Of a stretch of 64,000 bases of DNA, positions 43,362-52,771 are shown one piece after another. The DNA lies in contig JAJFGW010000037.1 in the NCBI GenBank assembly GCA_021775915.1, forward strand, positions 35,620 through 99,619, written 5' to 3'. The first letter of the stretch is position 1; each line of letters starts with the position of its first letter. The notes under the pieces are model-generated. The model was not told the origin of the DNA. It made no database searches and saw nothing but the letters and a program-made list of their open reading frames with translations. This DNA comes from Alphaproteobacteria bacterium. Its GTDB lineage: Bacteria > Pseudomonadota > Alphaproteobacteria > Micavibrionales > Micavibrionaceae. A program made the position numbers and the translations under genes.

Positions 43362-44900
43362 ATGAGCGAAAAAGACCGCGTTATCATATTTGATACGACT
43401 CTGCGTGACGGTGAGCAGTCACCGGGCTGTTCCATGCATCTTGAAGAAAAGCTGCGCATGGCTGAAATTCTTGACCAAATGGGCGTTGATGTCATTGAGG
43501 CTGGTTTCCCCATTGCCTCACAAGGTGACTTTGAGGCCGTACAGGGCGTGGCAAAATGCGTAAAAAATGCGGCCGTTGCCGGGCTGTGCCGGGCCAAAGC
43601 ATCCGATATAGAGGCTTCGGCGGAGGCGTTAAAACCGGCAGAACGCAAGCGAATTCATACTTTTATCTCAACCTCTCCGCTGCATATGAAGCATAAATTA
43701 CAAATGCCCCCGGAAGAGGTTTTAAACGCCGCCGTTGAAAGCATCACAACCGCGCGTAAATTTACCGATGATGTTGAGTGGTCGGCGGAAGACGCGACGC
43801 GTACAGAAGATGATTTCCTATGCCAGTGCGTAGAAGCAGCGATTAAGGCGGGCGCACGTACAATTAACCTGCCTGACACGGTTGGTTACAGCATACCGGA
43901 AGAGTACGCCGCGATGTTTACCATGGTTTTAAACCGCGTACCGAATATCGATAAAGCTATTCTGTCTGTGCACTGCCACAATGATATGGGGCTTGCTGCC
44001 GCAAACTCACTGGCAGGGATTACCGCCGGCGCGCGGCAAGCAGAATGCACAATTAACGGCATTGGTGAACGGGCCGGAAATGCCGCCATGGAAGAAATCG
44101 TCATGGCTATGCGTACGCGTCAAGATATGCTGCCTTATAAAACCGGCATTGACACAACCATGATCACAATGGCCTCACGCACACTTTCCAGTATTACCGG
44201 ATTTAACGTACAGCCCAACAAAGCCATCGTTGGTGCCAATGCCTTTGCCCATGAAAGCGGTATTCATCAGGACGGTATGCTGAAAAACGAAAAAACATAC
44301 GAAATTATGACCCCGGCGTCGGTAGGCTTACGTAAGTCAGACCTTGTGCTTGGGAAACATTCCGGGCGCCATGCCTTTAAAAAGAAACTGGCCGAAATGG
44401 GATATGAGCTTGGTGATAATGCCTTTCAGGATGCATTTAAGCGGTTTAAGGATCTGGCCGATAAAAAGAAAACGGTCTTTGACGAAGACATCATTGCCTT
44501 ACTTGGTGATGACGGTGCACTGAATGAACGGCTTAAATTCATTTCTTTGTCTGTAAAGGCAGGCTCCGACGGTCAATCAGCCATATTAGAGCTTGAAGTG
44601 GATGGCGCAATAAAGAAAACAGAAGCGGCGGGGAACGGCCCTGTCGATGCTATTTTTAACGCGATCCGCGATTTATTTCCGCATCCTGACACTGATTTAC
44701 CGCTTTATCAGGTTCATGCCGTTACCGGCGGTACCGACGCGCAGGCCGAAGTCACCGTCAAGCTTGAAGAAAAAGGTCGCACGGCAATGGGGCAAAGCGC
44801 TGACGTTGATACAATGGTCGCCTCTGCCCGTGCTTATATCTACGCACTGAACAAACTGCTCAGAAAACGTGAGAAATCTATATCCGAGCCTGGACCCTAG
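43362..44900 (+). CDS. leuA: 2-isopropylmalate synthase
   Basis: LeuA condenses 2-oxoisovalerate and acetyl-CoA in leucine synthesis. The 512-residue protein has the metal-binding FDTTLRDGEQSPGCSM near its N-terminus, the HMGIA-type block HCHNDMGLAAANSLAG with the metal ligands, NGIGERAGNAAMEE, and HESGIHQDGMLKN. A regulatory C-terminal LeuA dimer domain is present from about residue 380, so leucine feedback is likely. It starts 2 bases after trm112 and overlaps the converging UDG stop by 4 bases. Confidence 0.97.
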   Translation: MSEKDRVIIFDTTLRDGEQSPGCSMHLEEKLRMAEILDQMGVDVIEAGFPIASQGDFEAVQGVAKCVKNAAVAGLCRAKASDIEASAEALKPAERKRIHTFISTSPLHMKHKLQMPPEEVLNAAVESITTARKFTDDVEWSAEDATRTEDDFLCQCVEAAIKAGARTINLPDTVGYSIPEEYAAMFTMVLNRVPNIDKAILSVHCHNDMGLAAANSLAGITAGARQAECTINGIGERAGNAAMEEIVMAMRTRQDMLPYKTGIDTTMITMASRTLSSITGFNVQPNKAIVGANAFAHESGIHQDGMLKNEKTYEIMTPASVGLRKSDLVLGKHSGRHAFKKKLAEMGYELGDNAFQDAFKRFKDLADKKKTVFDEDIIALLGDDGALNERLKFISLSVKAGSDGQSAILELEVDGAIKKTEAAGNGPVDAIFNAIRDLFPHPDTDLPLYQVHAVTGGTDAQAEVTVKLEEKGRTAMGQSADVDTMVASARAYIYALNKLLRKREKSISEPGP

Positions 44901-45526
44901 ATAATTTTTTGACGAATAAGTTCAAACACATCAAAAAACATTTGCTCGGTCAAACGGCCCGTATTGGTGTTATAGCGTGAGCAATGATAGCTATCGATCA
45001 AAGTCAGGCCATTTTCTAGAATATGCACAGCACTATGTCCGAATTTATAGGACGATAATTTTTCACCGCAGGTACGAACCACAGCATCATGAGAAATTTT
45101 CCCCAAAGACAGGACCAATTTTAACTGCGGCATAGACTCCAGCTCATTTTTCAAAAAAGGCTGGCATTGTTTTATTTCATCCCCCAGCGGTTTATTTTCC
45201 GGAGGTACGCAACGTACAGCATTGGTAATGCGGCAATTAACAAGCTCAAGTCCATCAGCGGCATGGCCCATGTACGTGCCCTTTGCAAAACCAAATTTCA
45301 GAAGTGTTTTATATAAGAGATCACCGGCATAATCACCGGTAAAAGGACGGCCTGTAAAATTGGCGCCTTTTAACCCCGGCGCCAGCCCAACAATCAAAAA
45401 TTCCGCATCCTGTGAACCGAACGAAGGCACAGGCGCATTAAATTTATCAGAGAAAGCTTCTCGATTATCTTCACGAAAGGCCTTCAAACGCGGGCATAGA
45501 TCACAATTTTCAGAAGGTTGCAGCAT
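44897..45526 (-). CDS. Uracil-DNA glycosylase, family 5 (UdgB type)
   Basis: The 209-residue protein removes uracil and other deaminated bases from DNA. It has the N-terminal iron-sulfur cysteines CDLC, the family-5 active-site motif GLAPGLKGANFTGRPFTGD, later cysteines in NCRITNAVRC, and the C-terminal DSYHCSRYNTNTGRLT loop containing the conserved His. GLAPG without the Asp of families 1 and 4 marks the UdgB type. It is paired on the same strand with the NYN gene, 38 bases apart. Confidence 0.9.
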   Translation of the reverse strand: MLQPSENCDLCPRLKAFREDNREAFSDKFNAPVPSFGSQDAEFLIVGLAPGLKGANFTGRPFTGDYAGDLLYKTLLKFGFAKGTYMGHAADGLELVNCRITNAVRCVPPENKPLGDEIKQCQPFLKNELESMPQLKLVLSLGKISHDAVVRTCGEKLSSYKFGHSAVHILENGLTLIDSYHCSRYNTNTGRLTEQMFFDVFELIRQKII

Positions 45527-45564
45527 GGTGATTTAGCATAAAGCCAAATCTGTAAATGTCCAGC

Positions 45565-46167
45565 CTATGAATTCACCACTTCCGGCTGGACATCCTCATC
45601 AAAATCATAGTCACCGTTTTCACGTTGAATTTCATCAGTAAGGTCACCTAGTTCCATGAAATGATCGGCCTGACGACGCAATTCATCCGCAACCATGGGC
45701 GGGGAGGATTTAACCGTACTAACGACAGTAACCCGCACACCCTTGCGCTGGACAGCTTCAACCAGCTTACGAAAATCACCGTCACCGGAAAACAGCATAA
45801 TATGATTAACATGATCCGCAAGCTCCATCATATCAATGGCCAGCTCAATATCCATGTTGCCCTTTATTTTACGGCGCCCTTGAGAGTCTGTAAATTCTTT
45901 GGTGGGCTTTGTAACCAGAGTATAACCGTTGTAATTCAACCAATCCACCAAGGGACGGAGCGGCGAATATTCCTGATCCTCGATCAGAGCCGTATAATAA
46001 AAAGCACGCACCAAACGGCTTTTTGATGCCGCCCAACCCAGAAGCGATTTATAATCTATATCGAAATCAAGCGCCTTGGCCGAAGCATAAAGATTAGATC
46101 CATCTATAAATAGTGCCAGTTTTTCTTCTTCATAAAAGGGGATGGCAGTTTTTTGTTTTTTACTCAT
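45565..46167 (-). CDS. NYN domain protein (LabA/DUF88 type)
   Basis: The 200-residue protein is a NYN/PIN-like predicted metal-dependent RNase: LALFIDGSNLYASAK at residues 17-31 with the first Asp, VDWLNYNGYTLVTKP, KGNMDIELAIDMMELA with two acidic residues, and HIMLFSGDGDFRKLVEAVQRKG with the last Asp pair. All four acidic positions are present, which suggests an active nuclease. The C-terminus is acidic and disordered. It is adjacent to rpoZ but on the opposite strand, an arrangement often seen in alphaproteobacteria. Confidence 0.9.
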   Translation of the reverse strand: MSKKQKTAIPFYEEEKLALFIDGSNLYASAKALDFDIDYKSLLGWAASKSRLVRAFYYTALIEDQEYSPLRPLVDWLNYNGYTLVTKPTKEFTDSQGRRKIKGNMDIELAIDMMELADHVNHIMLFSGDGDFRKLVEAVQRKGVRVTVVSTVKSSPPMVADELRRQADHFMELGDLTDEIQRENGDYDFDEDVQPEVVNS

Positions 46168-46219
46168 TATTTTACTCTTTTGATTATCGATCTAACTTTT
46201 ATTTTTTATCAGACCAAAA

Positions 46220-46444
46220 ATGGACGATATATTAGGTTTAATGGATATAAACAAAACAAAAAAAATTATCAACCAACTCTCGATTGCAGGCCATATACAC
46301 AGTAATTGTGAGTTGCACATGCAATACAAAAGCCTTACAGGATGCGAAAAAGCCTTACGCCCTCCTCCTTGGTATTATTACTTGCTTTCCGGGGATAAAG
46401 TTTCTATAAAGGGCACCGGAATTACCCTAAATGTAAGAGGATAG
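46220..46444 (+). CDS. Possible small protein upstream of rpoZ
   Basis: A 74-residue frame starts at ATG 46220 with no strong ribosome site and ends 2 bases before rpoZ. It contains [18 protein letters not shown] and [14 protein letters not shown] and shows no familiar motif. It could be a real short gene translationally linked to rpoZ, or chance sequence in the leader. I give it low weight. Confidence 0.3.
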   Translation: MDDILGLMDINKTKKIINQLSIAGHIHSNCELHMQYKSLTGCEKALRPPPWYYYLLSGDKVSIKGTGITLNVRG

Positions 46445-46446
46445 CT

Positions 46447-46860
46447 ATGGCACGCGTTACCGTTGAAGACTGTATTGACAAGGTTGAAAATCGTTTTGAG
46501 CTCGTCATGCTCGCCGCACAGAGAGCCCGCAAGATCGGTTCAGGAGCCGCTCTTTTGCTTGAGCGCAACAATGATAAAAACCCAGTTGTTTCTCTGCGCG
46601 AAATTGCAGAAGAAAAAATTGCCACTGCGGACATTAAAGAAGAACTGATCAAGAGCCATCAGCGCGTTATCGAAATGGATGATACGGAAGATGTTATTGA
46701 TACAATGGAAGGCGAAGAGGAATGGAACGCCATTGCCGCTCAAAGCGCCGGCCCAGCCTATGAAGACATCACCGACGATGATGATAGCGATAAAGGCACT
46801 GCTGAGCCTTCGTTAGAAGATCTTGCGGGTGGCCTTTCAAAAAAACCAGATCAAATATAA
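46447..46860 (+). CDS. rpoZ: DNA-directed RNA polymerase omega subunit
   Basis: The 137-residue protein has the omega core: [20 protein letters not shown], then [18 protein letters not shown] and [17 protein letters not shown]. Omega aids RNA polymerase assembly and, in proteobacteria, helps bind ppGpp. The acidic C-terminal tail is typical of alphaproteobacteria. AGAGGATAGCT precedes the ATG at 46447. It is followed by an intrinsic terminator and then by rsh, the standard pairing of omega with the ppGpp synthetase. Confidence 0.97.
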   Translation: MARVTVEDCIDKVENRFELVMLAAQRARKIGSGAALLLERNNDKNPVVSLREIAEEKIATADIKEELIKSHQRVIEMDDTEDVIDTMEGEEEWNAIAAQSAGPAYEDITDDDDSDKGTAEPSLEDLAGGLSKKPDQI

Positions 46861-46884
46861 TCTACGTCATAAACAATGTTTTTT

Positions 46885-46913
46885 AAGGCTGGTTTTTTTA
46901 ACCAGCCTTTTTT
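46885..46913 (+). terminator. Intrinsic terminator between rpoZ and rsh
   Basis: AAGGCTGGTT 46885-46894 pairs with AACCAGCCTT 46900-46909 around a T-loop and is followed by TTTT. It lies 25 bases after the rpoZ stop and just before the rsh leader, so rsh is partly uncoupled from rpoZ. Confidence 0.9.
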
Positions 46914-46933
46914 ATAGGTTTTTGGAAGATCAT

Positions 46934-46957
46934 ATGAGTAATATGAATACGCAATGA
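46934..46957 (+). CDS. Seven-codon leader peptide overlapping the rsh start
   Basis: A tiny frame ATG AGT AAT ATG AAT ACG CAA TGA encodes MSNMNTQ and its stop overlaps the rsh ATG (ATGA). Its ATG has GGAAG five bases upstream, while rsh itself has no ribosome site within reach; an in-frame TAA at 46939 rules out a longer rsh. Translation of this mini-frame probably brings ribosomes to rsh. Confidence 0.5.
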   Translation: MSNMNTQ

Positions 46958-49116
46958 TTGAACAAAAAGAACTCATCAAACAAATACAGGCTTACAATCC
47001 GGACCTTAAGGCGGAAGTAATAGAACGCGCCTATGACTATGCAAAAAAAATGCATGGCAGCCAGACCCGCGCTTCCGGTGAGCCTTATTATACTCACCCC
47101 GTTGAAGTGGCAAGCATTCTAGCGGATATGCGTATGGATACAGCTACAATTGTTACCGCCATCCTGCATGATACGCTGGAAGATACAGAAACAACGATAG
47201 ATGATCTTAAATCATCTTTTGGTGATGAAGTGGCGCGGCTGGTCAACGGCGTTTCCAAGCTAACCCGTATTGAAGGCCAAACCGTTGAAGGCAAACAAGC
47301 CGAAAATTTTCGTAAATTAGTATTGGCCATGTCCGAAGATATACGGGTATTGCTGGTCAAGCTGGCTGACCGATTACACAATATGCGTACGCTACACCAT
47401 ATTGAAAAGCCTGAAAAAAGACGGCGGATTGCACGCGAAACTATTGAAATTTATACGCCGCTAGCAGAAAGAATTGGTCTGCATAAGATCAAAGAAGAAC
47501 TGGAAGATCTTTCTTTCGGGCATCTCAACCCCGAAGCGCGGGAAAGTATAACCAACCGGCTATCTTTTCTACGCAAAGAAGGCACGACCATTGTTAAAAC
47601 CATCATTAAGTCAATGCAGCAAATCTTAAAAGAAGTTGATATTGAGGCTGAAATTACAGGCCGAGAAAAAACACGCTACTCTATATGGCGTAAAATGCAG
47701 CGCAAAAACGTTTCTTTTGAACAATTGTCAGACATTATGGCCTTCCGGGTTGTCGTGAATAGTGTTGAGGAATGCTACCACACGCTTGGTATTACTCACA
47801 GCCACTACCCCACTGTCCCGGGACGATTCAAAGATTATATCTCCACGCCCAAACCAAACGGTTACCGCTCTATCCATACTACGGTAATCGGCCCGGAGAA
47901 CCAGCGCATTGAAATACAGATCCGCACCGAGGATATGCATAAAGAAGCCGATCTCGGTGTAGCGGCACACTGGGCTTATAAAGATGGCAGCATCAAGCGC
48001 GCCTTTAAAGACATTAAACAATATCGCTGGATGCGCGAACTTCTGGATATTATCGAGCAAGAAGCCAAGCCCGAGGAGTTTCTGGAAAACACCAAGATGG
48101 AGCTCTTTCAGGATAAGGTCTATGCCTTTTCACCAAAGGGCGATTTGATTGAGCTGCCGAACAGCGCCACCCCGATTGATTTTGCCTATGCCGTTCATTC
48201 AGCCGTCGGTGATAAATGCGTCGGGGCCAAAATCAACGGCAGAATTGCGCCGCTTAATTCCAAGCTTAGCAACGGCGACCAAATTGAAATTATAACCTCT
48301 AAAAACCAAACCCCATCACCAACATGGGAGCGGTTTGTCGTCACCGGCAAGGCGCGCTCGCATATACGCCGTTTTATCCGGCAACAACAGCGCGGCGAAT
48401 ATCTCACACTGGGCAAGGCCATGCTGGAAAAAATATTCCAAAAAGAAGGCTATCAATTCACAGACAAGGCCGTTAATGGAATAGTAAACCAGTTTCGTGC
48501 CGAAAATATTGACGATATTTTTGCCGGCATCGGATCTGGAAATATCGTAGCACGCGATGTCTTTAAAGCTATCTTCCCCGGACACAAGTCTGAAATTGCC
48601 AAAAAACCAACCGATGCCGAAGCAGAGCTGGCCATCCAGAACAGAAAACCGGAAACCGGGCAAGCGCTACCTATTAAAGGCCTCATTGCCGGTATGGCCA
48701 TGCATTTTGCCCGTTGTTGCCACCCGCTGCCTGGTGACCGCATTGTCGGGATTGTGGCAACGGGTAAGGGTGTTACCATTCATACTATTGATTGCGACAC
48801 GCTGGAGAATTTTGCCGACACCCCGGAACGCTGGCTGGACGTATCGTGGGACGAAGGCCCGGACGCGCCGGAATCCCATGTCGGGCGGCTCGAAATAACG
48901 ATCGCGAATGAACCAGGTGTGCTGGGAACTATTTCCACTGTCATCGGCATCAATGGCGGCAATATTACCAATCTTAAAATCACCAGCCGCAGCCTTGATT
49001 TCTGGGACATGCTGATCGATGTCTATGTTAATGACACCAAGCATCTAAACAATATCATCGCCGCCCTGCGCGCCACCCCGCAAATTGCCACGGTTGACCG
49101 GGCGCGGGGGAGGTAA
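46954..49116 (+). CDS. rsh: Bifunctional (p)ppGpp synthetase/hydrolase (RelA/SpoT homologue)
   Basis: The 720-residue protein makes and degrades the alarmone (p)ppGpp. The HD hydrolase has YTHPVEVASILADM and AILHDTLEDTE near residues 48-75, with LADRLHNMRTL; the synthetase has RVVVNSVEECYHTLG, the DYISTPKPNGYRSIHTTV block and the EIQIRTEDMHKEADLGVAAHW segment; then a TGS domain (VYAFSPKGDLIELP) and a C-terminal ACT domain. Both halves appear intact. The start is fixed by an upstream in-frame stop. It is the second gene of the conserved rpoZ-rsh pair. Confidence 0.96.
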   Translation: MIEQKELIKQIQAYNPDLKAEVIERAYDYAKKMHGSQTRASGEPYYTHPVEVASILADMRMDTATIVTAILHDTLEDTETTIDDLKSSFGDEVARLVNGVSKLTRIEGQTVEGKQAENFRKLVLAMSEDIRVLLVKLADRLHNMRTLHHIEKPEKRRRIARETIEIYTPLAERIGLHKIKEELEDLSFGHLNPEARESITNRLSFLRKEGTTIVKTIIKSMQQILKEVDIEAEITGREKTRYSIWRKMQRKNVSFEQLSDIMAFRVVVNSVEECYHTLGITHSHYPTVPGRFKDYISTPKPNGYRSIHTTVIGPENQRIEIQIRTEDMHKEADLGVAAHWAYKDGSIKRAFKDIKQYRWMRELLDIIEQEAKPEEFLENTKMELFQDKVYAFSPKGDLIELPNSATPIDFAYAVHSAVGDKCVGAKINGRIAPLNSKLSNGDQIEIITSKNQTPSPTWERFVVTGKARSHIRRFIRQQQRGEYLTLGKAMLEKIFQKEGYQFTDKAVNGIVNQFRAENIDDIFAGIGSGNIVARDVFKAIFPGHKSEIAKKPTDAEAELAIQNRKPETGQALPIKGLIAGMAMHFARCCHPLPGDRIVGIVATGKGVTIHTIDCDTLENFADTPERWLDVSWDEGPDAPESHVGRLEITIANEPGVLGTISTVIGINGGNITNLKITSRSLDFWDMLIDVYVNDTKHLNNIIAALRATPQIATVDRARGR

Positions 49117-49119
49117 CGA

Positions 49120-50004
49120 TCAGGATAAGGCGGCCTCTGCTATCTTTTCAGCCACAGACCGGTCAAACCGGAAAAACAGCTCCGGCTCAAATAATTCAAC
49201 CTCCATAACTGAGAGTAAGCCTTCGGAATTGCGCACAACATCAACGCGGGCATAGTACAGTTGTCCCGGACAGGCTTTTACTACTTTTTCTGCAAAAGCT
49301 TTTTCTTCGTCAGTCGCAAAGTGAGGAAGCACATGCCCGCCATGATCATCCTGCACTCTGAATTCCCCTTTTTTGGCATTCTTTCTGACGGCGTGAGTAA
49401 ATTGACCGTTAACAACAATTAAGGATAATTCTCCCTGATCCAGTATAGAAGGCTGAAACGGTTGGGCTATCATGGTTTTCTTTGAAAGTAGCGCCTGAAA
49501 TTTATGTTCGAACTTTTTTGAGTCTGATTTCGATACTCTGTAAGTGTCCAGACCTCCCACTGAAATTGCAGGCTTAACAACAAGTTCCCCGCTGTCAAAA
49601 TGAACGAAAAGTTTGTCTAAACAGGATTCCGTTTGTTTTTCTATAAAAAATGTTGGGACGATCGTTATATCATTTTGTTCCAGTTCCAAAAGATAACGCT
49701 TATTGATATTCCATTTTATGACGTCATAGGGGTTTACAAGCCGTGTTTTTGTTTTTACGTTTTCAAGCCATGTTTCAAATTGATTAAATTTTTCCTGATA
49801 ATTCCAGGTGCTGCGGAAAATAGCGCAGCCTACTTTTGACCATTCCACGGATTTATCAGCCCAGTCTATTCGCTCTGCCTTAACACCGTTTCTTTTAAAA
49901 TAATCCAGCATCAGACTTTCTTCATAGATAAGCTGAGAAATGAGAAAATTATGAGGATCGGGATTAAGGTTCTTTTCGTCTGTTAAAATTGCTATGTCCA
50001 GCAT
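49120..50004 (-). CDS. ATP-grasp domain protein
   Basis: I place the start at ATG 50004 with AGGA seven bases upstream; a longer frame to 50151 begins with sequence unlike the family. The 294-residue product has ATP-grasp features: KWNINKRYLLELEQNDI, ELVVKPAISVGGLDTYRVS (phosphate-binding loop), MIAQPFQPSI, GELSLIVVNGQFTHAVRK, and the metal-binding EVELFEPELFF at the C-terminus. The family includes glutathione-synthetase-like peptide ligases; the substrates are not known. It lies antisense between rsh and the DUF2062-acpS-lepB unit, where alphaproteobacteria often have other genes. Confidence 0.75.
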   Translation of the reverse strand: MLDIAILTDEKNLNPDPHNFLISQLIYEESLMLDYFKRNGVKAERIDWADKSVEWSKVGCAIFRSTWNYQEKFNQFETWLENVKTKTRLVNPYDVIKWNINKRYLLELEQNDITIVPTFFIEKQTESCLDKLFVHFDSGELVVKPAISVGGLDTYRVSKSDSKKFEHKFQALLSKKTMIAQPFQPSILDQGELSLIVVNGQFTHAVRKNAKKGEFRVQDDHGGHVLPHFATDEEKAFAEKVVKACPGQLYYARVDVVRNSEGLLSVMEVELFEPELFFRFDRSVAEKIAEAALS

Positions 50005-50192
50005 ATTTTGTCCTACATAAGAGTTATTACAGGCTGTCATTCTACGATACCCGAAATGACAGTTTCTAATTTTATAGTAGGAAAATATTCTTTTATTATC
50101 AAGGGAAGCGCGCGATAGTAGACAGTAAGCGACAGAGAGTATAAAAATCATAGCAGTATTAGGCTCCCATCACTCGGTAACTATCCACCAAA

Positions 50193-50786
50193 ATGACTAT
50201 TTTAAAACGCCGTAAAAAACGTAATTTTTTAAGAAAACTCAAAGAGACCCTCTGGCCAACAATGGGCTGGGGACGCACTTTCCATTATTATCGCCACAGA
50301 CTTTTTCGTACCGGAGATTCAACGTACCGCATAACGGCCGGGCTTGCTTTGGGCGCGGCCATTTCTTTTACTCCGCTGCTTGGCACGCATATTATTCAGA
50401 TTATCTTTCTGGCCATAGTTTTAAGAGCCAGTTTTCTGGCGGCCTTTATTGGTACGGCGCTGGGCAACCCGTGGACATTTCCGTTTATATTCTGGCTGAG
50501 CTATAAGGTTGGTATTATTATTATGGGTGTTTTTGGCTGGTCGGACTTTGCCGCCTTGCCTGATTTTATGACACAGGATTATTTCGCGGAAAATACCGGC
50601 GATTTTATGAGCTATTTATTGGCACACCCTTTAAAGTTATTAACGCCTATGGTTCTGGGCGGTTATATATGCGGCATTCTTTTTTGGCCGCTGGCCTACG
50701 GAATTTTATATTACCCAGTAAAAGTGGCGCAAAAAACTTACCAAAGCGAAAAATTGCAGCGCTTGTTGCACAGGAAAAAAACATGA
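50193..50786 (+). CDS. DUF2062 membrane protein
   Basis: The 197-residue protein has the DUF2062 pattern: a basic N-terminus, [26 protein letters not shown] near 47-72, [25 protein letters not shown] and later membrane helices around [22 protein letters not shown]. It is an inner-membrane protein with about four hydrophobic segments and of unknown role. Its stop overlaps the acpS start (ATGA), so it is co-translated with acpS. Confidence 0.88.
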   Translation: MTILKRRKKRNFLRKLKETLWPTMGWGRTFHYYRHRLFRTGDSTYRITAGLALGAAISFTPLLGTHIIQIIFLAIVLRASFLAAFIGTALGNPWTFPFIFWLSYKVGIIIMGVFGWSDFAALPDFMTQDYFAENTGDFMSYLLAHPLKLLTPMVLGGYICGILFWPLAYGILYYPVKVAQKTYQSEKLQRLLHRKKT

Positions 50787-51184
50787 TTATTGGTACGGGC
50801 AGTGACTTAATTGATATAAGGCGGATAGAAAAAGTTCTGGCGCGCCACGGCCAGCGCTTTATCAATCGCTGCTTTACGGAAAAAGAGATGACAAAAGCAG
50901 AGGCGCGGCGAAAGGCTGGGACCCATATTAGCACCTACGCCAAACGCTTTGCCGCTAAAGAGGCTATGTCAAAAGCACTTGGCAGCGGGATTAATCACGG
51001 TATTTATCTACGTGATATAGGCGTGGTTAATGATAAAAATGGGCGTCCGACACTGGAACTAACCGGCGGAGCGCTGAATAAATTAAAGGCGCTCACCCCT
51101 GCGGGAAAAAGCGCCTTTATTCATCTTAGTTTGACCGATGAGCCGCCACTGGCCCAGGCCACGGTGATTATTGAGATAGTTTAG
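50783..51184 (+). CDS. acpS: Holo-[acyl-carrier-protein] synthase
   Basis: AcpS attaches 4'-phosphopantetheine to acyl carrier protein. The 133-residue protein has [18 protein letters not shown] at its N-terminus with the catalytic Asp, and [18 protein letters not shown] near residue 53 with the metal-binding Glu. The frame is open to 50669, but the true start is ATG 50783, overlapping the DUF2062 stop. It is the first gene of the conserved acpS-lepB-rnc-era order. Confidence 0.96.
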   Translation: MIIGTGSDLIDIRRIEKVLARHGQRFINRCFTEKEMTKAEARRKAGTHISTYAKRFAAKEAMSKALGSGINHGIYLRDIGVVNDKNGRPTLELTGGALNKLKALTPAGKSAFIHLSLTDEPPLAQATVIIEIV

Positions 51185-51257
51185 ATCCCTAACTAATCCT
51201 ACAAGAGTCAAATAATCCGCTGGTCAAGCGTCCGTATATTGTTTAAAACCCTATGTC

Positions 51258-52094
51258 ATGGCAAATGGCACGAAAGCAGAAAAAATTACAGAAGATCTGG
51301 ATCAGATAGAAGAAGAGCACGAGCCGCCAATGAGTGCGCGCGAAGAATGGGCCGAGTTTTTTAAAACGGCCATGATCGCAGTTGTACTCGCCTTGTTAAT
51401 CCGCACCTTGTTATTCGAACCGTTTAATATTCCATCAGGATCGATGAAGCCCACATTAGAGATTGGCGATTATTTATTTGTTTATAAACCGGCCTACGGC
51501 TTTTCCCGCTATTCTTTTCCTTACGGTTTAGCTCCAATTGAAGGGCGCGTCTGGACGGGTGACAACGAACCAAAACGCGGCGATGTTATTGTTTTTAAAC
51601 TACCTTCTAATCCTTCTATTGATTACATCAAGCGTATTGTCGCACTGCCCGGTGAAACAGTGCAAGTACAAGGTGGCAGGCTTTATATCAACCGCCGCAA
51701 AGTACCACGTGAATTTGTTATATTGAAGCAAATTGGTGAACATGGCAGCAAAGCTGTAATGAAAGAGTATATCGAAACCTTGCCGGGCGGCATCATGCAT
51801 CCGATTTATGAAGAGACAGACGATCGCCCGCTGGACAATACCGAAGAATATATTGTGCCAGAAGGCCATTATTTTGCCATGGGCGATAACCGTGATAATT
51901 CGCAGGACAGCCGCGTCACGAATATGGTCGGCCCCATTCCATTGGAAAATATTGTGGGCAAAGCTGCCATTATCTTTTTCTCCACCAACGGCCACGCCAG
52001 TCTGGCCGAGGTCTGGAAATGGCCATGGTCCGTTCGTTATGGACGATTGCTTCAGAAAATCGGGCCTGTCAGGCCGGAGAGCACACAACCATGA
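51258..52094 (+). CDS. lepB: Signal peptidase I
   Basis: The 278-residue enzyme cleaves signal peptides in the inner membrane. It has one N-terminal membrane helix (about 37-56), the nucleophilic serine in NIPSGSMKPTL near residue 68, the lysine general base in YIKRIVALPGETV near 117, and the GDNRDNSQDSR box. It starts at ATG 51258 (a five-base-upstream ATG is out of frame). Its stop overlaps the rnc start by 4 bases. Confidence 0.97.
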   Translation: MANGTKAEKITEDLDQIEEEHEPPMSAREEWAEFFKTAMIAVVLALLIRTLLFEPFNIPSGSMKPTLEIGDYLFVYKPAYGFSRYSFPYGLAPIEGRVWTGDNEPKRGDVIVFKLPSNPSIDYIKRIVALPGETVQVQGGRLYINRRKVPREFVILKQIGEHGSKAVMKEYIETLPGGIMHPIYEETDDRPLDNTEEYIVPEGHYFAMGDNRDNSQDSRVTNMVGPIPLENIVGKAAIIFFSTNGHASLAEVWKWPWSVRYGRLLQKIGPVRPESTQP

Positions 52095-52771
52095 ATGAAG
52101 ACCAGTTGCAAATTTTGCAGAATAGTCTTGATTATAAATTTAAGAATGTTTGGCTTCTTGAACGCGCCCTGACCCATTCCAGCACGGGAGCCGAAGCAAA
52201 TTATGAACGGCTGGAATTTCTTGGCGACCGTGTTGTTGGACTGGTGATTGCCCATATTCTTTGGGAAACTTACCCGGACGAAGCGGAAGGCGATTTGGCC
52301 AAACGCCACGCGGCTCTGGTACAAGGAAAAATGCTGGCCAAAATTGCGCAGCTCATAAAACTGGGTGATGCGATGCAGCTATCCGATGCCGAACGGGCAA
52401 GCGGCGGCGCAAAAAACGAGAATATTCTTGCTGATGGCATAGAGGGTATTATCGGCGCCCTTTACATAGATGGCGGACTTGATCCCTGCACAAAAGTCAT
52501 TAAACGACTATGGGGCAACTCAATTCATTTTATGAAAGAACCGCCGCAAGACCCAAAAACAGCGCTACAGGAATGGGCGCAGGGCCGTGCACTGCCTTTA
52601 CCTTCTTATGAGGTGGTCAGTAAAGACGGGCCGGATCATGCGCCAATTTTTGAAATTCAAGTCACCGTTGAGGGTTATCCGCCAGGAAAATGTAAAGGGC
52701 CTTCCCGGCGCGAGGCCGAAAAAGAAGCGGCGGCAATATTACTGGCTCACCTTAAAGAAATGGAATCCTGA
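52091..52771 (+). CDS. rnc: Ribonuclease III
   Basis: RNase III cuts double-stranded RNA, for example in rRNA processing. The 226-residue protein has the RNase III signature ERLEFLGDRVVGLVIA near residues 38-53 (the Arg in place of the usual Ser is seen in alphaproteobacteria), the metal-binding ADGIEGIIGALYIDGG near 116, and a C-terminal dsRNA-binding domain from about 155 with DHAPIFEIQVTVEG and PSRREAEKEAA. ATG 52091 overlaps the lepB stop; the frame open from 52019 is not the start. Confidence 0.97.
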   Translation: MNEDQLQILQNSLDYKFKNVWLLERALTHSSTGAEANYERLEFLGDRVVGLVIAHILWETYPDEAEGDLAKRHAALVQGKMLAKIAQLIKLGDAMQLSDAERASGGAKNENILADGIEGIIGALYIDGGLDPCTKVIKRLWGNSIHFMKEPPQDPKTALQEWAQGRALPLPSYEVVSKDGPDHAPIFEIQVTVEGYPPGKCKGPSRREAEKEAAAILLAHLKEMES

